Notes: generated by a model from the letters alone, not told the origin. Shown: positions 12,252-23,024, numbered from the stretch's first letter. The stretch: DNA of 64,000 bases from Herbaspirillum seropedicae (GCF_001040945.1 NZ_CP011930.1:124001-188000), one strand, 5' to 3'. Numbers and translations are program-made.

Positions 12252-12581
12252 ATGGAAACTAAAGCTACTCTGCGCGGTGTGCACCTGTCGGCCCAGAAAG
12301 GCCGCCTGGTTGCAGACCTGATCCGCGGTAAAAAAGTTGATCAGGCACTGAATATCTTGGCCTTCAGCCCCAAGAAGGGCGCGGTCATCATCAAGAAGGT
12401 TCTGGAGTCCGCCATCGCGAACGCCGAACACAACGATGGTGCCGACATTGACGAGCTGAAAGTCAAGACCATTTATGTGGAAAAGGGTGCGGTCCTCAAG
12501 CGCTTCACAGCGCGTGCAAAGGGCCGTGGTGATCGTATTTCCAAGCAGTCGTGTCACATCTACGTGACCGTCGGAAACTAA
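12252..12581 (+). CDS. rplV: 50S ribosomal protein L22
   Basis: 109 aa from the second of two adjacent ATG codons (12249 and 12252); METKATLRG is the usual beta-proteobacterial N-terminus and AAGG at 12241-12244 is better spaced from it. L22 lines the exit tunnel with its beta-hairpin ([19 protein letters not shown]). Confidence 0.95.
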   Translation: METKATLRGVHLSAQKGRLVADLIRGKKVDQALNILAFSPKKGAVIIKKVLESAIANAEHNDGADIDELKVKTIYVEKGAVLKRFTARAKGRGDRISKQSCHIYVTVGN

Positions 12582-12590
12582 GGAGTCACG

Positions 12591-13409
12591 ATGGGACAGA
12601 AGATTCATCCAACCGGTTTCCGTCTGGCGGTTACACGTAACTGGGGCTCGCGTTGGTATGCAGGCAACAACAACTTTGCCGACATGCTCAACGAGGACCT
12701 GAAGGTCCGTGCTTACCTGAAGAAGAAGCTGAAGAACGCTTCGGTTGGCCGCGTGGTCATCGAGCGTCCGGCCAAGAACGCCCGTATCACCATTTACAGC
12801 TCCCGTCCGGGCGTTGTGATCGGCAAGAAGGGCGAAGACATCGAAGTGCTGAAGTCGGCACTGGCCAAGCTCATGGGCGTGCCCGTGCACGTCAACATCG
12901 AAGAAATCCGCAAGCCGGAAGCCGATGCTCAGCTGATCGCTGACTCGATCTGCCAGCAGCTGGAAAAGCGCATCATGTTCCGTCGCGCCATGAAGCGTGC
13001 GATGCAGAACGCCATGCGCCTGGGCGCCCAAGGCATCAAGATCATGTCCTCGGGTCGTCTGAACGGCATCGAAATCGCACGTACCGAATGGTACCGTGAA
13101 GGCCGTGTGCCCCTGCACACCCTGCGCGCCGATATCGACTATGGCTTCGGCGAAGCTGAAACCACCTACGGCATCATCGGTGTGAAGGTGTGGGTCTACA
13201 AGGGCGATCGCCTGGCAAACGGCGAATCGCCGGTGCTGGTCGGCGAACCGGAAGACGACAAGAAGCGTCGTGGCCCCCGTCGTGACGACGGCAAGCCGGG
13301 TGCACGTCCCCGCTCCAAGACTGGCGCTCCTGGCGCTGGTGCAAAGCGTGGCGGTGGTCGTCCTCAAGCTGCCGATGCCGGTGTGTCGGCTGAGAAAGCA
13401 GGAGAATAA
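12591..13409 (+). CDS. rpsC: 30S ribosomal protein S3
   Basis: 272 aa, ~40 residues longer than E. coli S3 because of a basic, Gly/Pro/Arg-rich C-terminal tail after the [15 protein letters not shown] segment. The KH domain motif [11 protein letters not shown] lies near residues 75-85. S3 forms the mRNA entry site with S4 and S5. AAGGAG lies 5 bases before the ATG. Confidence 0.97.
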   Translation: MGQKIHPTGFRLAVTRNWGSRWYAGNNNFADMLNEDLKVRAYLKKKLKNASVGRVVIERPAKNARITIYSSRPGVVIGKKGEDIEVLKSALAKLMGVPVHVNIEEIRKPEADAQLIADSICQQLEKRIMFRRAMKRAMQNAMRLGAQGIKIMSSGRLNGIEIARTEWYREGRVPLHTLRADIDYGFGEAETTYGIIGVKVWVYKGDRLANGESPVLVGEPEDDKKRRGPRRDDGKPGARPRSKTGAPGAGAKRGGGRPQAADAGVSAEKAGE

Positions 13410-13411
13410 TC

Positions 13412-13831
13412 ATGCTGCAACCAGCACGTAGAAAATATCGTAAAGAACAAAAAGGTCGTAACACCGGCATTTCGCACACCCGCGGAACCGCCGTCTCGTT
13501 CGGCGATTTTGGTCTGAAGGCAACCGGCCGCGGCCGTATCACTGCCCGTCAGATCGAAGCTGCTCGTCGTGCGATGACCCGTCACATCAAGCGCGGTGGT
13601 CGTATCTGGATCCGCGTCTTCCCGGACAAGCCAATTTCCCAGAAGCCCGCAGAAGTGCGTATGGGTAACGGTAAGGGTAATCCGGAGTACTACGTGGCTG
13701 AAATCCAGCCGGGTAAGGTACTGTACGAGATGGACGGTGTGGACGAAGCCCTGGCGCGCGAGGCGTTCCGTTTGGCTGCTGCCAAATTGCCGCTGTCGAC
13801 GACTTTCGTTGTTCGCCAAGTCGGTCAATAA
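13412..13831 (+). CDS. rplP: 50S ribosomal protein L16
   Basis: 139 aa. Begins [16 protein letters not shown] and has the conserved [21 protein letters not shown] strand near the A-site tRNA. L16 is a late assembly protein. Two bases separate it from the rpsC stop. Confidence 0.97.
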   Translation: MLQPARRKYRKEQKGRNTGISHTRGTAVSFGDFGLKATGRGRITARQIEAARRAMTRHIKRGGRIWIRVFPDKPISQKPAEVRMGNGKGNPEYYVAEIQPGKVLYEMDGVDEALAREAFRLAAAKLPLSTTFVVRQVGQ

Positions 13832-13844
13832 TTAGGAGCGGAAC

Positions 13845-14039
13845 ATGAAAGCATCTGAACTCCGCGGTAAGGACAAGGCAGGGCTGGAAAAGGAACTGGG
13901 CGAGCTGTTGAAAGCTCAGTTCAGCCTGCGCATGCAAATTGCGACCCAGCAACTGAACAATACCGCACAGCTGAAGAAGGTACGTCGCGACATCGCACGT
14001 GTGAAAACTGTGATCAACTCGAAGGATGGCCAACAATGA
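13845..14039 (+). CDS. rpmC: 50S ribosomal protein L29
   Basis: 64 aa all-helical protein. Starts [19 protein letters not shown] with the QFSLRMQ motif, at the tunnel exit next to L23. Overlaps rpsQ by 4 bases (ATGA). Confidence 0.96.
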   Translation: MKASELRGKDKAGLEKELGELLKAQFSLRMQIATQQLNNTAQLKKVRRDIARVKTVINSKDGQQ

Positions 14040-14308
14040 ACGATCAAGTGAAACAAGCGCTCAAGCGCACGCTGATTGGCAAAGTTGTGTCGGACAAGAT
14101 GGATAAGACCGTCACTGTCGAAATCGAGCGTCAAATGAAGCACCCGCTGTACGGCAAGATCATCAAGCGCACCAAGAAGTACCACGCGCATGATGAGCAA
14201 AACTCGGCGAAGGCCGGCGACGTGGTGGAAATCACCGAAAGCCGTCCGATCTCCAAGACGAAGTCGTGGACTGTGACCCGTGTGGTGCAGGAAGCACAAA
14301 TCGTCTAA
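14036..14308 (+). CDS. rpsQ: 30S ribosomal protein S17
   Basis: 90 aa OB-fold protein. Contains [19 protein letters not shown] and the KYHAHDEQN loop. It is a primary 16S rRNA 5'-domain binder. It ends this transcription unit; a perfect hairpin follows 22 bases later. Confidence 0.97.
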   Translation: MNDQVKQALKRTLIGKVVSDKMDKTVTVEIERQMKHPLYGKIIKRTKKYHAHDEQNSAKAGDVVEITESRPISKTKSWTVTRVVQEAQIV

Positions 14309-14330
14309 GTAGTAAATGTAGTACTTGCGT

Positions 14331-14370
14331 GCTCGATATTATGCTGCCATAATATCGAGCTCTTTCTTTG
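14331..14370 (+). terminator. Terminator between rpsQ and rplN
   Basis: A perfect 13-bp stem GCTCGATATTATG / CATAATATCGAGC with a CTGC loop is followed by TCTTTCTTTG. It separates the S10-type and spc-type groups. The rest of the 196-base gap has a small repeat TGCAAA/TTTGCA (14369-14386); I saw no clear promoter. Confidence 0.7.
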
Positions 14371-14504
14371 CAAAACAAAGTTTGCAGAGGAAGGCTCAAG
14401 AGTAGCTCTATTCGTCCCCTAACTAGCGAGTTCGCTTGCTAACAGGACCAAGACTGACCGCCAGCGCATCGTGCGAAGCGGATTAAGTTGGGAAAGAAAA
14501 TATC

Positions 14505-14873
14505 ATGATTCAAACTGAAAGCCGGCTCGAAGTGGCCGACAACACTGGTGCGCGCGAAGTTCTGTGCATCAAGGTCTTGGGTGGTTCCAAGCGCCGCTAT
14601 GCGGGCATTGGCGATGTGATCAAGGTTACTGTCAAGAGCGCAGCACCGCGTGGTCGCGTCAAGAAGGGTGAAATTTATAACGCTGTCGTCGTTCGTACCG
14701 CCAAGGGCGTGCGTCGTCAGGATGGTTCGCTGGTCAAGTTCGATGGTAATGCTGCCGTCCTGCTGAACGCCAAGCTGGAGCCCATCGGCACCCGTATCTT
14801 TGGGCCGGTGACTCGTGAGCTGCGTACAGAGCGCTTCATGAAGATCGTCTCCCTGGCGCCTGAAGTTCTGTAA
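14505..14873 (+). CDS. rplN: 50S ribosomal protein L14
   Basis: 122 aa. Starts [27 protein letters not shown], the universal N-terminus. L14 lies at the subunit interface and binds the silencing factor RsfS. First gene of the spc-type group after the 14331 hairpin. Confidence 0.98.
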   Translation: MIQTESRLEVADNTGAREVLCIKVLGGSKRRYAGIGDVIKVTVKSAAPRGRVKKGEIYNAVVVRTAKGVRRQDGSLVKFDGNAAVLLNAKLEPIGTRIFGPVTRELRTERFMKIVSLAPEVL

Positions 14874-14882
14874 GGAGTGGTC

Positions 14883-15197
14883 ATGGCAAAGATTCGTAAA
14901 AACGATGAAGTCATCGTGTTGACCGGCAAAGACAAGGGCAAGCGCGGTGTCGTGACTGCTCGCGTCGGGACCGATTATGTCGTCGTGGAAGGCGTGAACG
15001 TCGCTAAGAAGGCGACCCGCCCCAATCCGATGACTGGTGCAACTGGCGGCATCGTCGATAAGCTGATGCCAATTCATGTGTCGAACGTCGCGTTGTTCAA
15101 CGCTGCGACCGGCAAGGCAGATCGTGTGGCTTACAAGGAAGTGGACGGCAAGAAGGTCCGCGCTTACAAGTCCAACGGCGAAGTCGTTAAGGTTTAA
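14883..15197 (+). CDS. rplX: 50S ribosomal protein L24
   Basis: 104 aa from the ATG at 14883, preceded by AAGGAG at the rplN stop; the upstream GTG at 14877 overlaps the ribosome binding site. The KOW motif is [17 protein letters not shown]24 is an assembly initiator of the 50S subunit. Confidence 0.96.
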   Translation: MAKIRKNDEVIVLTGKDKGKRGVVTARVGTDYVVVEGVNVAKKATRPNPMTGATGGIVDKLMPIHVSNVALFNAATGKADRVAYKEVDGKKVRAYKSNGEVVKV

Positions 15198-15202
15198 ACA
15201 TC

Positions 15203-15742
15203 ATGGCACGTCTTCAACAGTTTTATAAAGATAAGGTCGTCGCCGATCTGACTACGAAGTATTCGTACAAGTCGGTGATGGAAGTTCCGCGCATCCTGAA
15301 GATCACCCTGAACATGGGTCTGTCCGAAGCAGTTGCGGATAAGAAGATCATCGAGCACGCCGTTGGCGACCTGACCAAGATCGCTGGTCAGAAGCCCGTG
15401 GTGACCAAGGCTCGTAAGGCTATCGCTGGTTTCAAGATCCGCGAAGGCTACCCGATCGGTTGCATGGTGACCCTGCGTGGCGCCCGCATGTACGAATTCC
15501 TGGATCGTCTGATCACCGTGGCCCTGCCGCGCGTGCGTGACTTCCGTGGTGTGTCGGGTCGTGCGTTCGACGGTCGTGGCAACTACAACATTGGTGTGAA
15601 AGAGCAGATCATCTTCCCCGAAATCGAGTACGACAAGATCGATGCACTGCGTGGCATGAACATCAGCATCACCACGACTGCAAAGACCGACGACGAAGCG
15701 AAGGCGCTTCTCGCCGCATTTAAATTCCCGTTCAGAAACTGA
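15203..15742 (+). CDS. rplE: 50S ribosomal protein L5
   Basis: 179 aa. Binds 5S rRNA in the central protuberance. Conserved [13 protein letters not shown] and [14 protein letters not shown] blocks are present. Five bases separate it from rplX. Confidence 0.98.
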   Translation: MARLQQFYKDKVVADLTTKYSYKSVMEVPRILKITLNMGLSEAVADKKIIEHAVGDLTKIAGQKPVVTKARKAIAGFKIREGYPIGCMVTLRGARMYEFLDRLITVALPRVRDFRGVSGRAFDGRGNYNIGVKEQIIFPEIEYDKIDALRGMNISITTTAKTDDEAKALLAAFKFPFRN

Positions 15743-15749
15743 GGATGCC

Positions 15750-16055
15750 ATGGCAAAACTGGCACTGATTAACCGTGAACAGAAGCGCGCAGAAATGGTG
15801 AAGAAGTATGCTGCCAAGCGCGCCGAGTTGAAGGCTATTATCGACGACCAATCGAAGTCGGAAGAAGAGCGTTACGAAGCCCGCCTGAAGCTGCAGGCGC
15901 TGCCGCGTAACTCCGCTCCGACCCGCCAGCGCAACCGTTGCGCGCTGACTGGCCGTCCCCGTGGTACTTTCCGCAAGTTCGGATTGGGCCGTATCAAGGT
16001 CCGTGAAATCGCCATGCGCGGCGAAATCCCGGGTTTGACCAAAGCTAGCTGGTAA
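15750..16055 (+). CDS. rpsN: 30S ribosomal protein S14 (zinc-independent long form)
   Basis: 101 aa, the long form. The CxxC-CxxC zinc ribbon of the 61-aa type is absent; the only cysteine is in [11 protein letters not shown]. Such forms work without zinc. The C-terminus ends GLTKASW as in most proteobacteria. Confidence 0.97.
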   Translation: MAKLALINREQKRAEMVKKYAAKRAELKAIIDDQSKSEEERYEARLKLQALPRNSAPTRQRNRCALTGRPRGTFRKFGLGRIKVREIAMRGEIPGLTKASW

Positions 16056-16069
16056 TAGGAGAAGAAGCA

Positions 16070-16465
16070 ATGAGTATGAGCGATCCTATCGCCGATATGC
16101 TGACCCGTATCCGCAATGCGCAAGGCGTGAACAAGACTACCGTCGTCATGCCGTCTTCCAAAGTGAAGGTCGCCATTGCCAACGTCCTCAAGGACGAGGG
16201 TTATATCGAAGATTTCGCCGTGGTTGCCGCTGATGGCAAGGCTGAATTGAAAATCGGTTTGAAGTATTACGCTGGCCGTCCGGTCATCGAGCGCCTGGAG
16301 CGCGTGTCCCGTCCGGGTCTGCGCATCTACAAGGGCAAGGACGATATCCCCAACGTCATGAACGGCCTGGGTGTGGCAATCGTGTCCACCCCGCGCGGCG
16401 TGATGACTGACCGCAAAGCACGCGCAACCGGTGTCGGTGGCGAAGTGATTTGCTACGTGGCCTAA
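16070..16465 (+). CDS. rpsH: 30S ribosomal protein S8
   Basis: 131 aa, [18 protein letters not shown] at the start as in most proteobacteria. Binds the 16S central domain and, in E. coli, represses the spc operon at the rplE start. C-terminal [13 protein letters not shown] is conserved. Confidence 0.97.
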   Translation: MSMSDPIADMLTRIRNAQGVNKTTVVMPSSKVKVAIANVLKDEGYIEDFAVVAADGKAELKIGLKYYAGRPVIERLERVSRPGLRIYKGKDDIPNVMNGLGVAIVSTPRGVMTDRKARATGVGGEVICYVA

Positions 16466-16475
16466 GGAGTGCAAG

Positions 16476-17009
16476 ATGTCTCGTGTAGGTAAAATGCCTG
16501 TTGCACTGCCGAGTGGCGCGGAAGCGACCATCACTGCAGAGCAAATCACCGTCAAGGGCCCGCTGGGCTCCTTGACCCAACCGCTGACCAAGAAGGTCAA
16601 GGTGGTCAACAACAATGGCTCGCTGAGCTTCGAAGTGGCTGATGACAGCCGCGAAGCCAACGCGATGTCGGGCACCCTGCGTGCTCTGGTCAACAACATG
16701 GTCAACGGCGTCACCAAGGGCTTCGAAAAGAAGCTGAACCTGGTTGGCGTGGGTTTCCGTGCACAAGCACAAGGCGACAAGCTGAACCTGTCGCTGGGCT
16801 TCTCGCACCCCATCGTTCACCAGATGCCCGCTGGCATCAAGGTTGAGACCCCGACCCAGACCGAAATCCTGATCAAGGGTATCGATCGCCAGGTGGTTGG
16901 CCAGGTCGCCGCTGAAATTCGCGCGTACCGCGAACCCGAGCCCTACAAGGGCAAGGGTGTGCGCTACGCTGACGAAGTGGTGACGCTCAAAGAAACCAAG
17001 AAGAAGTAA
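16476..17009 (+). CDS. rplF: 50S ribosomal protein L6
   Basis: 177 aa with two repeated L6 domains. The conserved [14 protein letters not shown] segment lies near the C-terminus. L6 sits near the GTPase-associated region. AAGGAG precedes the ATG by 6 bases. Confidence 0.97.
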   Translation: MSRVGKMPVALPSGAEATITAEQITVKGPLGSLTQPLTKKVKVVNNNGSLSFEVADDSREANAMSGTLRALVNNMVNGVTKGFEKKLNLVGVGFRAQAQGDKLNLSLGFSHPIVHQMPAGIKVETPTQTEILIKGIDRQVVGQVAAEIRAYREPEPYKGKGVRYADEVVTLKETKKK

Positions 17010-17021
17010 TAGGGGTTGACG

Positions 17022-17384
17022 ATGGACAAGAAACAATCTCGCCTGCGCCGTGCGACTCAGACTCGCGCCAAGATCGCAGAACTGAAGGTGAATCGTCTGG
17101 CTGTGCACCGTACCAACACGCACATCTACGCCAGCGTCATCGGCCCCGACGCCAACGTGCTGGCTTCCGCCTCCACCCTGGAAGCAGAAGTCCGCGCCCA
17201 GCTGGCAGGTCAGACCGGCAAGGGTGGCAATGCTGCCGCTGCTGCCCTGATCGGCAAGCGCGTGGCGGAGAAGGCTCTGAAGGCCGGTGTGACTGAAGTC
17301 GCATTCGACCGCTCCGGTTTCCGTTATCACGGTCGCGTCAAGGCGCTGGCTGAGGCTGCGCGTGAAGCCGGCCTGAAGTTCTAA
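17022..17384 (+). CDS. rplR: 50S ribosomal protein L18
   Basis: 120 aa from the ATG at 17022; the TTG at 17016 falls in the AGGGG ribosome-binding site. L18 binds 5S rRNA with L5. The C-terminal [26 protein letters not shown] is characteristic. Confidence 0.97.
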   Translation: MDKKQSRLRRATQTRAKIAELKVNRLAVHRTNTHIYASVIGPDANVLASASTLEAEVRAQLAGQTGKGGNAAAAALIGKRVAEKALKAGVTEVAFDRSGFRYHGRVKALAEAAREAGLKF

Positions 17385-17396
17385 GGATTATCGATC

Positions 17397-17915
17397 ATGG
17401 CAAAAATGCAATCGAAAACGCAAAGCGACAAGCCTGATGACGGCATGCGCGAAAAAATGATCGCGGTCAACCGCGTCACCAAGGTGGTGAAGGGCGGCCG
17501 CATCATGGGTTTCGCAGCGCTGGCAGTGGTCGGTGACGGCGATGGCCGTATCGGCATGGGCAAGGGCAAGTCCAAGGAAGTGCCCGTGGCCGTGCAGAAG
17601 GCGATGGAAGAAGCACGTCGCAAGCTGATCAAGGTGACCCTGAAGAACGGTACCGTGCAACACACCGTCATCGGCAAGCACGGCGCCTCCTCGGTGATGA
17701 TCTCGCCGGCCAAGGACGGTACTGGCGTCATCGCCGGCGGTCCGATGCGCGCGATCTTCGAGGTGATGGGCGTGACCAACGTGGTGGCCAAGTCGACCGG
17801 TTCGACCAACCCCTACAACATGGTCCGTGCCACCCTGGACGGTCTGTCGAAGATGAACACTCCGGCTGAAATTGCTGCCAAGCGCGGCAAGTCGGTCGAA
17901 GAAATCCTGGGCTAA
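17397..17915 (+). CDS. rpsE: 30S ribosomal protein S5
   Basis: 172 aa. Contains the dsRNA-binding-like N-domain ([24 protein letters not shown] strand) and the [15 protein letters not shown] segment. S5 contributes to decoding accuracy and mRNA helicase function at the entry channel. Confidence 0.97.
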   Translation: MAKMQSKTQSDKPDDGMREKMIAVNRVTKVVKGGRIMGFAALAVVGDGDGRIGMGKGKSKEVPVAVQKAMEEARRKLIKVTLKNGTVQHTVIGKHGASSVMISPAKDGTGVIAGGPMRAIFEVMGVTNVVAKSTGSTNPYNMVRATLDGLSKMNTPAEIAAKRGKSVEEILG

Positions 17916-17925
17916 GGTGATCGAG

Positions 17926-18105
17926 ATGGCTAACACAATCAAAGTCAAGCTGGTCAAGGGTCTGATCGGTACTCGTCAGGACCACCGCGCTACCGTGCGC
18001 GGTCTGGGTCTGCGTCGCGTCAACTCGGTGTCCGAACTGGAAGACACCCCGTCGGTGCGCGGCATGATCAACAAAGTGTCCTATCTTGTGAAAGTTGTGT
18101 CGTAA
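17926..18105 (+). CDS. rpmD: 50S ribosomal protein L30
   Basis: 59 aa from the ATG at 17926, 10 bases after the rpsE stop, with AAGGTG upstream. The ferredoxin-like fold motif [19 protein letters not shown] is standard. Confidence 0.96.
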   Translation: MANTIKVKLVKGLIGTRQDHRATVRGLGLRRVNSVSELEDTPSVRGMINKVSYLVKVVS

Positions 18106-18131
18106 GCCGCGGCTTGCGAACGGAGCGAATC

Positions 18132-18566
18132 ATGCAATTAAACACTATCCAACCCGCAGAAGGCGCAAAGCACGCTAAGCGTCGCGTCGGTCGTGGTATC
18201 GGTTCTGGCCTGGGCAAGACGGCCGGCCGTGGCCACAAGGGTCAGAAGTCGCGTTCGGGCGGTTTCCACAAGGTCGGCTTCGAAGGCGGCCAGATGCCCC
18301 TGCAACGTCGTCTGCCCAAGCGCGGTTTCAAGTCGCTGGCAACGCCGTACAAGGCTGAAGTGCGCCTGTCCGACCTGGAAAAGCTGCCCGTCGCCGAGAT
18401 CGACGTGCTGGCATTGAAGCAAGCCGGCCTGGTGTCGGAACTGGCTCGTGTCGTGCGTATCATCAAGGCTGGCGAACTGACCAAGAAGGTAACCGTCAAG
18501 GGTCTGATCGCAACCGCTGGTGCCAAGGCCGCTATCGAAGCAGCCGGTGGTTCCATCGCTGAGTGA
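18132..18566 (+). CDS. rplO: 50S ribosomal protein L15
   Basis: 144 aa from the ATG at 18132 ([14 protein letters not shown]), preceded by GGAG. The long glycine/arginine-rich N-terminal arm ([18 protein letters not shown]) penetrates the 50S core. Precedes secY as in the classical spc operon. Confidence 0.97.
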   Translation: MQLNTIQPAEGAKHAKRRVGRGIGSGLGKTAGRGHKGQKSRSGGFHKVGFEGGQMPLQRRLPKRGFKSLATPYKAEVRLSDLEKLPVAEIDVLALKQAGLVSELARVVRIIKAGELTKKVTVKGLIATAGAKAAIEAAGGSIAE

Positions 18567-18585
18567 TCCGGTCCCGGAGCATTAA

Positions 18586-19917
18586 TTGGCAACTACTCCT
18601 CAATTAGCGAAAGGCGCCGCAAAAGGATTCCCCTGGGGTCGTTTGTGGTTCCTGCTGGGGGCGTTGATCGTTTATCGCATCGGTGCACATATCCCGGTTC
18701 CGGGTATTGATCCGACGCAGTTGGCGCAGCTGTTCAAGCAGAATCAGGGCGGCATTCTGGGCATGTTCAACATGTTCTCCGGTGGTGCCCTGTCGCGCTT
18801 CACGATCTTCGCACTGGGGATCATGCCGTATATCTCGGCATCGATCATCATGCAGCTGCTGTCGGTGGTTTCGCCGCAGCTGGAAGCATTGAAGAAAGAG
18901 GGTGAAGCCGGTCGTCGCAAGATCACGCAGTACACCCGTTACGGCACCCTGGTGCTGGCGACCTTCCAGGCGCTGGGCATTGCGGTGGCGCTGGAATCGC
19001 AAGCCGGCCTGGTGCTGGATCCGGGTCTGGCCTTCCGTCTGACTACGGTGGTGACGTTGATTACCGGTACGATGTTCCTGATGTGGCTGGGTGAACAGAT
19101 CACTGAACGTGGTCTGGGCAATGGCATCTCGATCATCATTTTCGCTGGTATTGCGGCAGGTCTGCCGAATGCTCTGGGTGGCTTGTTCGAACTGGTCCGT
19201 ACCGGTTCGATGAACGCTCTGTCGGCAATCCTGATCTGCGTGATCGTGGCTCTGGTGACGTTCCTGGTGGTCTTCATCGAACGTGGCCAGCGCAAGATCC
19301 TGGTGAATTATGCGAAGCGTCAGGTCGGCAACAAGATCTACGGTGGTCAAAGCAGCCACCTGCCCCTGAAGCTGAACATGGCTGGTGTGATTCCGCCGAT
19401 CTTTGCATCGTCGATCATTCTGTTCCCGGCCACGATCACCAGCTGGTTCACATCGGGTGATACGTCGAACCCCTTCATTCGTTTCCTGAAGGATCTGGCG
19501 GCATCGATGGCACCAGGCGAACCGATCCATGCTTTGCTGTATGCGGTGGCTATCGTCTTCTTCTGCTTCTTCTACACCGCACTGGTGTTCAACAGCAAGG
19601 AAACGGCAGACAACCTGAAGAAGAGTGGTGCTTTTGTTCCGGGTATCCGTCCGGGTGACCAGACCGCGCGTTATATCGACAAGATCCTGATGCGCCTGAC
19701 CCTGGCCGGCGCCGTGTACATCACCTTGGTGTGCCTGCTGCCAGAGTTCCTGATCGCACGCTGGAAGGTGCCGTTCTACTTCGGTGGCACATCGCTGCTG
19801 ATCATTGTGGTCGTGACGATGGATTTCATGGCCCAAGTGCAGAACTATGTGATGTCGCAGCAGTATGAATCGTTGCTCCGCAAAGCTAATTTCAAGGGTG
19901 GCATGACACCGCGATAA
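18586..19917 (+). CDS. secY: Preprotein translocase subunit SecY
   Basis: 443 aa, ten predicted membrane segments; pore protein of the Sec translocon with SecE and SecG. Recognisable segments are [14 protein letters not shown] (TM1 and plug start), [12 protein letters not shown], and the cytoplasmic loop [15 protein letters not shown], which contacts SecA and the ribosome. The start is TTG at 18586, with GGAG 6 bases upstream and no in-frame ATG near the conserved N-terminus. A weak start codon may help keep SecY below ribosomal-protein levels. Confidence 0.97.
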   Translation: MATTPQLAKGAAKGFPWGRLWFLLGALIVYRIGAHIPVPGIDPTQLAQLFKQNQGGILGMFNMFSGGALSRFTIFALGIMPYISASIIMQLLSVVSPQLEALKKEGEAGRRKITQYTRYGTLVLATFQALGIAVALESQAGLVLDPGLAFRLTTVVTLITGTMFLMWLGEQITERGLGNGISIIIFAGIAAGLPNALGGLFELVRTGSMNALSAILICVIVALVTFLVVFIERGQRKILVNYAKRQVGNKIYGGQSSHLPLKLNMAGVIPPIFASSIILFPATITSWFTSGDTSNPFIRFLKDLAASMAPGEPIHALLYAVAIVFFCFFYTALVFNSKETADNLKKSGAFVPGIRPGDQTARYIDKILMRLTLAGAVYITLVCLLPEFLIARWKVPFYFGGTSLLIIVVVTMDFMAQVQNYVMSQQYESLLRKANFKGGMTPR

Positions 19918-19950
19918 GCGGGCTCATGCTCCAGAGGAAGAAGACACGGA

Positions 19951-20169
19951 ATGGCAAAAGACGACGTTATTCAGATGCAGGGCGAGATTCTTGAAAATCT
20001 GCCCAACGCGACATTCAGGGTTAAGTTGGAAAACGGTCACGTTGTACTCGGCCATATTTCCGGCAAGATGCGCATGAATTACATCCGTATCTTGCCCGGC
20101 GATAAGGTAACGGTGGAACTGACGCCTTACGATTTGAGCCGGGCACGTATCGTGTTCCGAACCAAGTAA
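19951..20169 (+). CDS. infA: Translation initiation factor IF-1
   Basis: 72 aa OB-fold protein that occupies the ribosomal A site during initiation. Motifs: [27 protein letters not shown] core and ILPGDKV. Its place between secY and rpmJ is usual in beta-proteobacteria, some of which encode a second IF-1 elsewhere. Confidence 0.96.
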   Translation: MAKDDVIQMQGEILENLPNATFRVKLENGHVVLGHISGKMRMNYIRILPGDKVTVELTPYDLSRARIVFRTK

Positions 20170-20199
20170 CAGTGAAACATTGAAAGAAAGAGGGCCACA

Positions 20200-20313
20200 A
20201 TGAAAGTGCTCGCATCAGTCAAGCGGATCTGCCGCAACTGCAAAATCATCAAGCGCAATGGCATCGTTCGCGTGATCTGCACCGAACCCCGCCATAAGCA
20301 GCGCCAGGGTTAA
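20200..20313 (+). CDS. rpmJ: 50S ribosomal protein L36 (zinc-binding form)
   Basis: 37 aa, [20 protein letters not shown] and ending RHKQRQG. Cys11, Cys14, Cys27 and His32 make the zinc-binding C+ form. AAAGAGGG precedes the ATG. It sits between infA and rpsM as expected. Confidence 0.96.
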   Translation: MKVLASVKRICRNCKIIKRNGIVRVICTEPRHKQRQG

Positions 20314-20341
20314 CTTAACGTTATTGATCGAGGAATAACGA

Positions 20342-20707
20342 ATGGCACGTATTGCAGGGGTCAACATCCCCAACCATCAGCACACCGTGATCGGCCTGAC
20401 CGCCATCTATGGTATTGGCCGTCCGCGCGCACAAGACATTTGCGCTGCTACCGGCGTTCCGACCAACAAGAAGGTCAAGGACCTGGACGATAACGAGCTG
20501 GAAAAGCTGCGTGACGAAATTGCCAAGTTCGTCGTGGAAGGCGATCTGCGCCGTGAGTTGTCCATGAACATCAAGCGTTTGATGGACCTGGGTTGCTACC
20601 GCGGTCTGCGTCACCGTCGTGGTCTGCCGGTCCGTGGTCAACGTACCCGCACCAACGCCCGTACTCGCAAGGGTCCGCGCAAGGCCGCTCAATCGCTGAA
20701 GAAATAA
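20342..20707 (+). CDS. rpsM: 30S ribosomal protein S13
   Basis: 121 aa. Begins [26 protein letters not shown]; the C-terminal [19 protein letters not shown] tail contacts P-site tRNA. First gene of the alpha-type group. Confidence 0.98.
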   Translation: MARIAGVNIPNHQHTVIGLTAIYGIGRPRAQDICAATGVPTNKKVKDLDDNELEKLRDEIAKFVVEGDLRRELSMNIKRLMDLGCYRGLRHRRGLPVRGQRTRTNARTRKGPRKAAQSLKK

Positions 20708-20749
20708 TCCCGGCAGGCGCAAGCACTGGTCGGATTCAAGGAAGAAATT

Positions 20750-21154
20750 ATGGCAAAGTCCCCCAACAACGCAGCAGCATCGCGTGTTCGTAAGAAAGTT
20801 AAGAAGAACGTTGCTGAAGGCATCGCGCACGTTCACGCTTCGTTCAACAACACCATCATCACGATCACCGACCGTCAGGGCAACGCTCTGTCGTGGGCGA
20901 CCTCGGGTGGTGCTGGCTTCAAGGGTTCGCGCAAGTCGACTCCGTTCGCAGCCCAGGTCGCCGCTGAAAGCGCCGGCAAGGTTGCCATCGAATGCGGCAT
21001 CAAGAACCTGGAAGTGCGTATCAAGGGCCCCGGCCCGGGCCGTGAATCCGCAGTGCGCGCTCTGAACAACCTGGGTATCAAGATCACCCAGATCCAGGAC
21101 GTGACCCCGGTCCCGCACAACGGCTGCCGTCCGCCGAAGCGCCGTCGCATCTAA
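20750..21154 (+). CDS. rpsK: 30S ribosomal protein S11
   Basis: 134 aa. Core [21 protein letters not shown] and C-terminal [14 protein letters not shown], which lies in the mRNA exit (platform) region. AAGGAAG precedes the ATG. Confidence 0.98.
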   Translation: MAKSPNNAAASRVRKKVKKNVAEGIAHVHASFNNTIITITDRQGNALSWATSGGAGFKGSRKSTPFAAQVAAESAGKVAIECGIKNLEVRIKGPGPGRESAVRALNNLGIKITQIQDVTPVPHNGCRPPKRRRI

Positions 21155-21161
21155 GTTGTAG

Positions 21162-21240
21162 TATAATCTTGCGCTTTCGCCTGTTCGTCAGGCAAAAGCG
21201 CAGGCAAATCACCCGCCAATCACCTTGGCGGGTTTTGTTC
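21162..21240 (+). terminator. -10-like element, hairpin and terminator between rpsK and rpsD
   Basis: A consensus-like TATAAT (21162-21167) without a good -35 is followed by a 13-bp stem with one mismatch (21171-21183 with 21189-21201), then a perfect stem ACCCGCCAA / TTGGCGGGT (21211-21233) and TTTGTT. The second hairpin is a good Rho-independent terminator for rpsM-rpsK. The set could instead form an attenuated leader for rpsD. Confidence 0.65.
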
Positions 21241-21316
21241 TTAAGACCACTGTCTGGCCGCATGCAGGTCAGACTAGCGTCCGGCAACATGGGACGTCAT
21301 TGATAAAGGAAATACC

Positions 21317-21940
21317 GTGGCACGTTATATCGGACCGAAAGCAAAACTCTCCCGCCGCGAAGGCACCGACCTGTTCCTGAAGAGCGCACGCCGCTCGCTG
21401 GATTCCAAGTGCAAGCTGGATTCCAAGCCGGGTCAGCACGGCCGCACCTCGGGCGCCCGCACCTCCGACTACGGCAACCAGCTGCGCGAAAAGCAGAAGG
21501 TCAAGCGCATGTACGGCGTCCTCGAGCGCCAGTTCCGCCGCTACTTCGCTGAAGCCGACCGCCGCAAGGGCAACACCGGCGAAACCCTGCTGAAGCTGCT
21601 GGAATCGCGCCTGGACAACGTCGTCTACCGCATGGGCTTCGGCTCGACCCGCGCTGAAGCGCGTCAGCTGGTGTCCCACAAGGCCCTGACCGTGAACGGT
21701 CAAGTCGTGAACATCGCTTCCTACTCCGTCAAGGCAGGCGACGTCATCGCCGTGCGTGAAAAGGCCAAGAAGCAAGTGCGTATCGCCGAAGCCCTGTCGC
21801 TGGCCGAGTCGAACGGTTTCCCGCAGTGGGTTTCCGTGGATTCGAAGAAGCTGGAAGGCACCTTCAAGTCCTCGCCGGACCGTAGCGAAATTGCTGCCGA
21901 CGTCAACGAATCGCTGATCGTCGAACTGTACTCGCGTTAA
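21317..21940 (+). CDS. rpsD: 30S ribosomal protein S4
   Basis: 207 aa. Starts [23 protein letters not shown]; the S4 RNA-binding domain is the [24 protein letters not shown] block. S4 nucleates 30S assembly and in E. coli represses the alpha operon. Hairpins on both sides suggest that rpsD is at least partly a separate unit here. Confidence 0.98.
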   Translation: MARYIGPKAKLSRREGTDLFLKSARRSLDSKCKLDSKPGQHGRTSGARTSDYGNQLREKQKVKRMYGVLERQFRRYFAEADRRKGNTGETLLKLLESRLDNVVYRMGFGSTRAEARQLVSHKALTVNGQVVNIASYSVKAGDVIAVREKAKKQVRIAEALSLAESNGFPQWVSVDSKKLEGTFKSSPDRSEIAADVNESLIVELYSR

Positions 21941-21963
21941 TTCGTAGTACCGCCGTACCCCTG

Positions 21964-21988
21964 TGCCCACCTCATGGTGGGCATTTTT
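21964..21988 (+). terminator. Terminator between rpsD and rpoA
   Basis: TGCCCACC (21964-21971) and GGTGGGCA (21976-21983) with a TCAT loop, then TTTTT. A compact Rho-independent terminator, perhaps partial so that rpoA is still transcribed; no clear separate rpoA promoter was found. Confidence 0.7.
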
Positions 21989-22046
21989 CCGAACTGCCAT
22001 CAGCCTTATCGGTGTAACGAGCCGAGGGTATTGAAAAGGACAATTC

Positions 22047-23024
22047 ATGCAAAACAGTTTGTTGAAGCCCCGCATCATCGAAGTGGAAACCCTGGCCCCC
22101 GGTCACGCAAAGGTCGTGATGGAGCCGTTCGAGCGTGGTTATGGTCACACCCTGGGCAACGCGCTGCGTCGCGTGCTGCTGTCGACCATGAGCGGTTACG
22201 CTCCCACCGAAGTGACCATCGCTGGTGTGGTGCACGAATACTCGTCCCTGGACGGCGTGCAGGAAGACGTCGTGGACATCCTGCTGAACCTCAAGGGCGT
22301 GGTCTTCAAGCTGCACAACCGTGACGAAGTCACCCTGACCCTGAAGAAGGAAGGCGAAGGCGCCGTCCTGGCTTCCGATATCGATCTGCCGCACGACGTC
22401 GAACTGATCAACCCGGATCACGTCATCGCCAACCTGACCGGTGGCGGCAAGCTGGACATGCAGATCAAGGTCGAAAAGGGCCGTGGCTATGTGCCCGGTA
22501 ACGTGCGTCGTCTGTCCGAAGACACCAACAAGACCATCGGCCGCATCATTCTGGATGCCTCGTTCTCGCCGGTGCGTCGCGTGTCCTACGCGGTCGAATC
22601 CGCGCGTGTGGAACAGCGTACCGACCTGGACAAGCTGGTCATGAACATCGAGACCAACGGCGTCATCACCCCGGAAGAAGCGATTCGCCAGTCGGCTCGT
22701 GTGCTGGTCGATCAGCTCAACGTGTTCGCTGCCCTGGAAGGCACCGAAGCGACTGCAGAAGCACCGTCGCGCGCACCGCAGGTCGATCCTATCCTGCTGC
22801 GTCCGGTCGACGACCTGGAGTTGACCGTCCGTTCGGCAAACTGCCTGAAGGCCGAGAACATCTACTACATCGGCGACCTGATCCAGCGCAGCGAAAACGA
22901 ACTGCTGAAGACCCCGAACCTGGGTCGCAAGTCGCTGAACGAAATCAAGGAAGTCCTGGCTTCCCGTGGCCTGACCCTGGGCATGAAGCTGGAAAACTGG
23001 CCGCCGGCCGGTCTGGAAAAGTAA
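22047..23024 (+). CDS. rpoA: DNA-directed RNA polymerase subunit alpha
   Basis: 325 aa. N-terminal domain (residues ~1-230) dimerises and scaffolds beta and beta', with the [19 protein letters not shown] helix; the C-terminal domain (~245-325) binds UP elements and activators, with the [16 protein letters not shown] helix-hairpin-helix. AAGGACA precedes the ATG. Its place before rplQ is canonical. Confidence 0.98.
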   Translation: MQNSLLKPRIIEVETLAPGHAKVVMEPFERGYGHTLGNALRRVLLSTMSGYAPTEVTIAGVVHEYSSLDGVQEDVVDILLNLKGVVFKLHNRDEVTLTLKKEGEGAVLASDIDLPHDVELINPDHVIANLTGGGKLDMQIKVEKGRGYVPGNVRRLSEDTNKTIGRIILDASFSPVRRVSYAVESARVEQRTDLDKLVMNIETNGVITPEEAIRQSARVLVDQLNVFAALEGTEATAEAPSRAPQVDPILLRPVDDLELTVRSANCLKAENIYYIGDLIQRSENELLKTPNLGRKSLNEIKEVLASRGLTLGMKLENWPPAGLEK

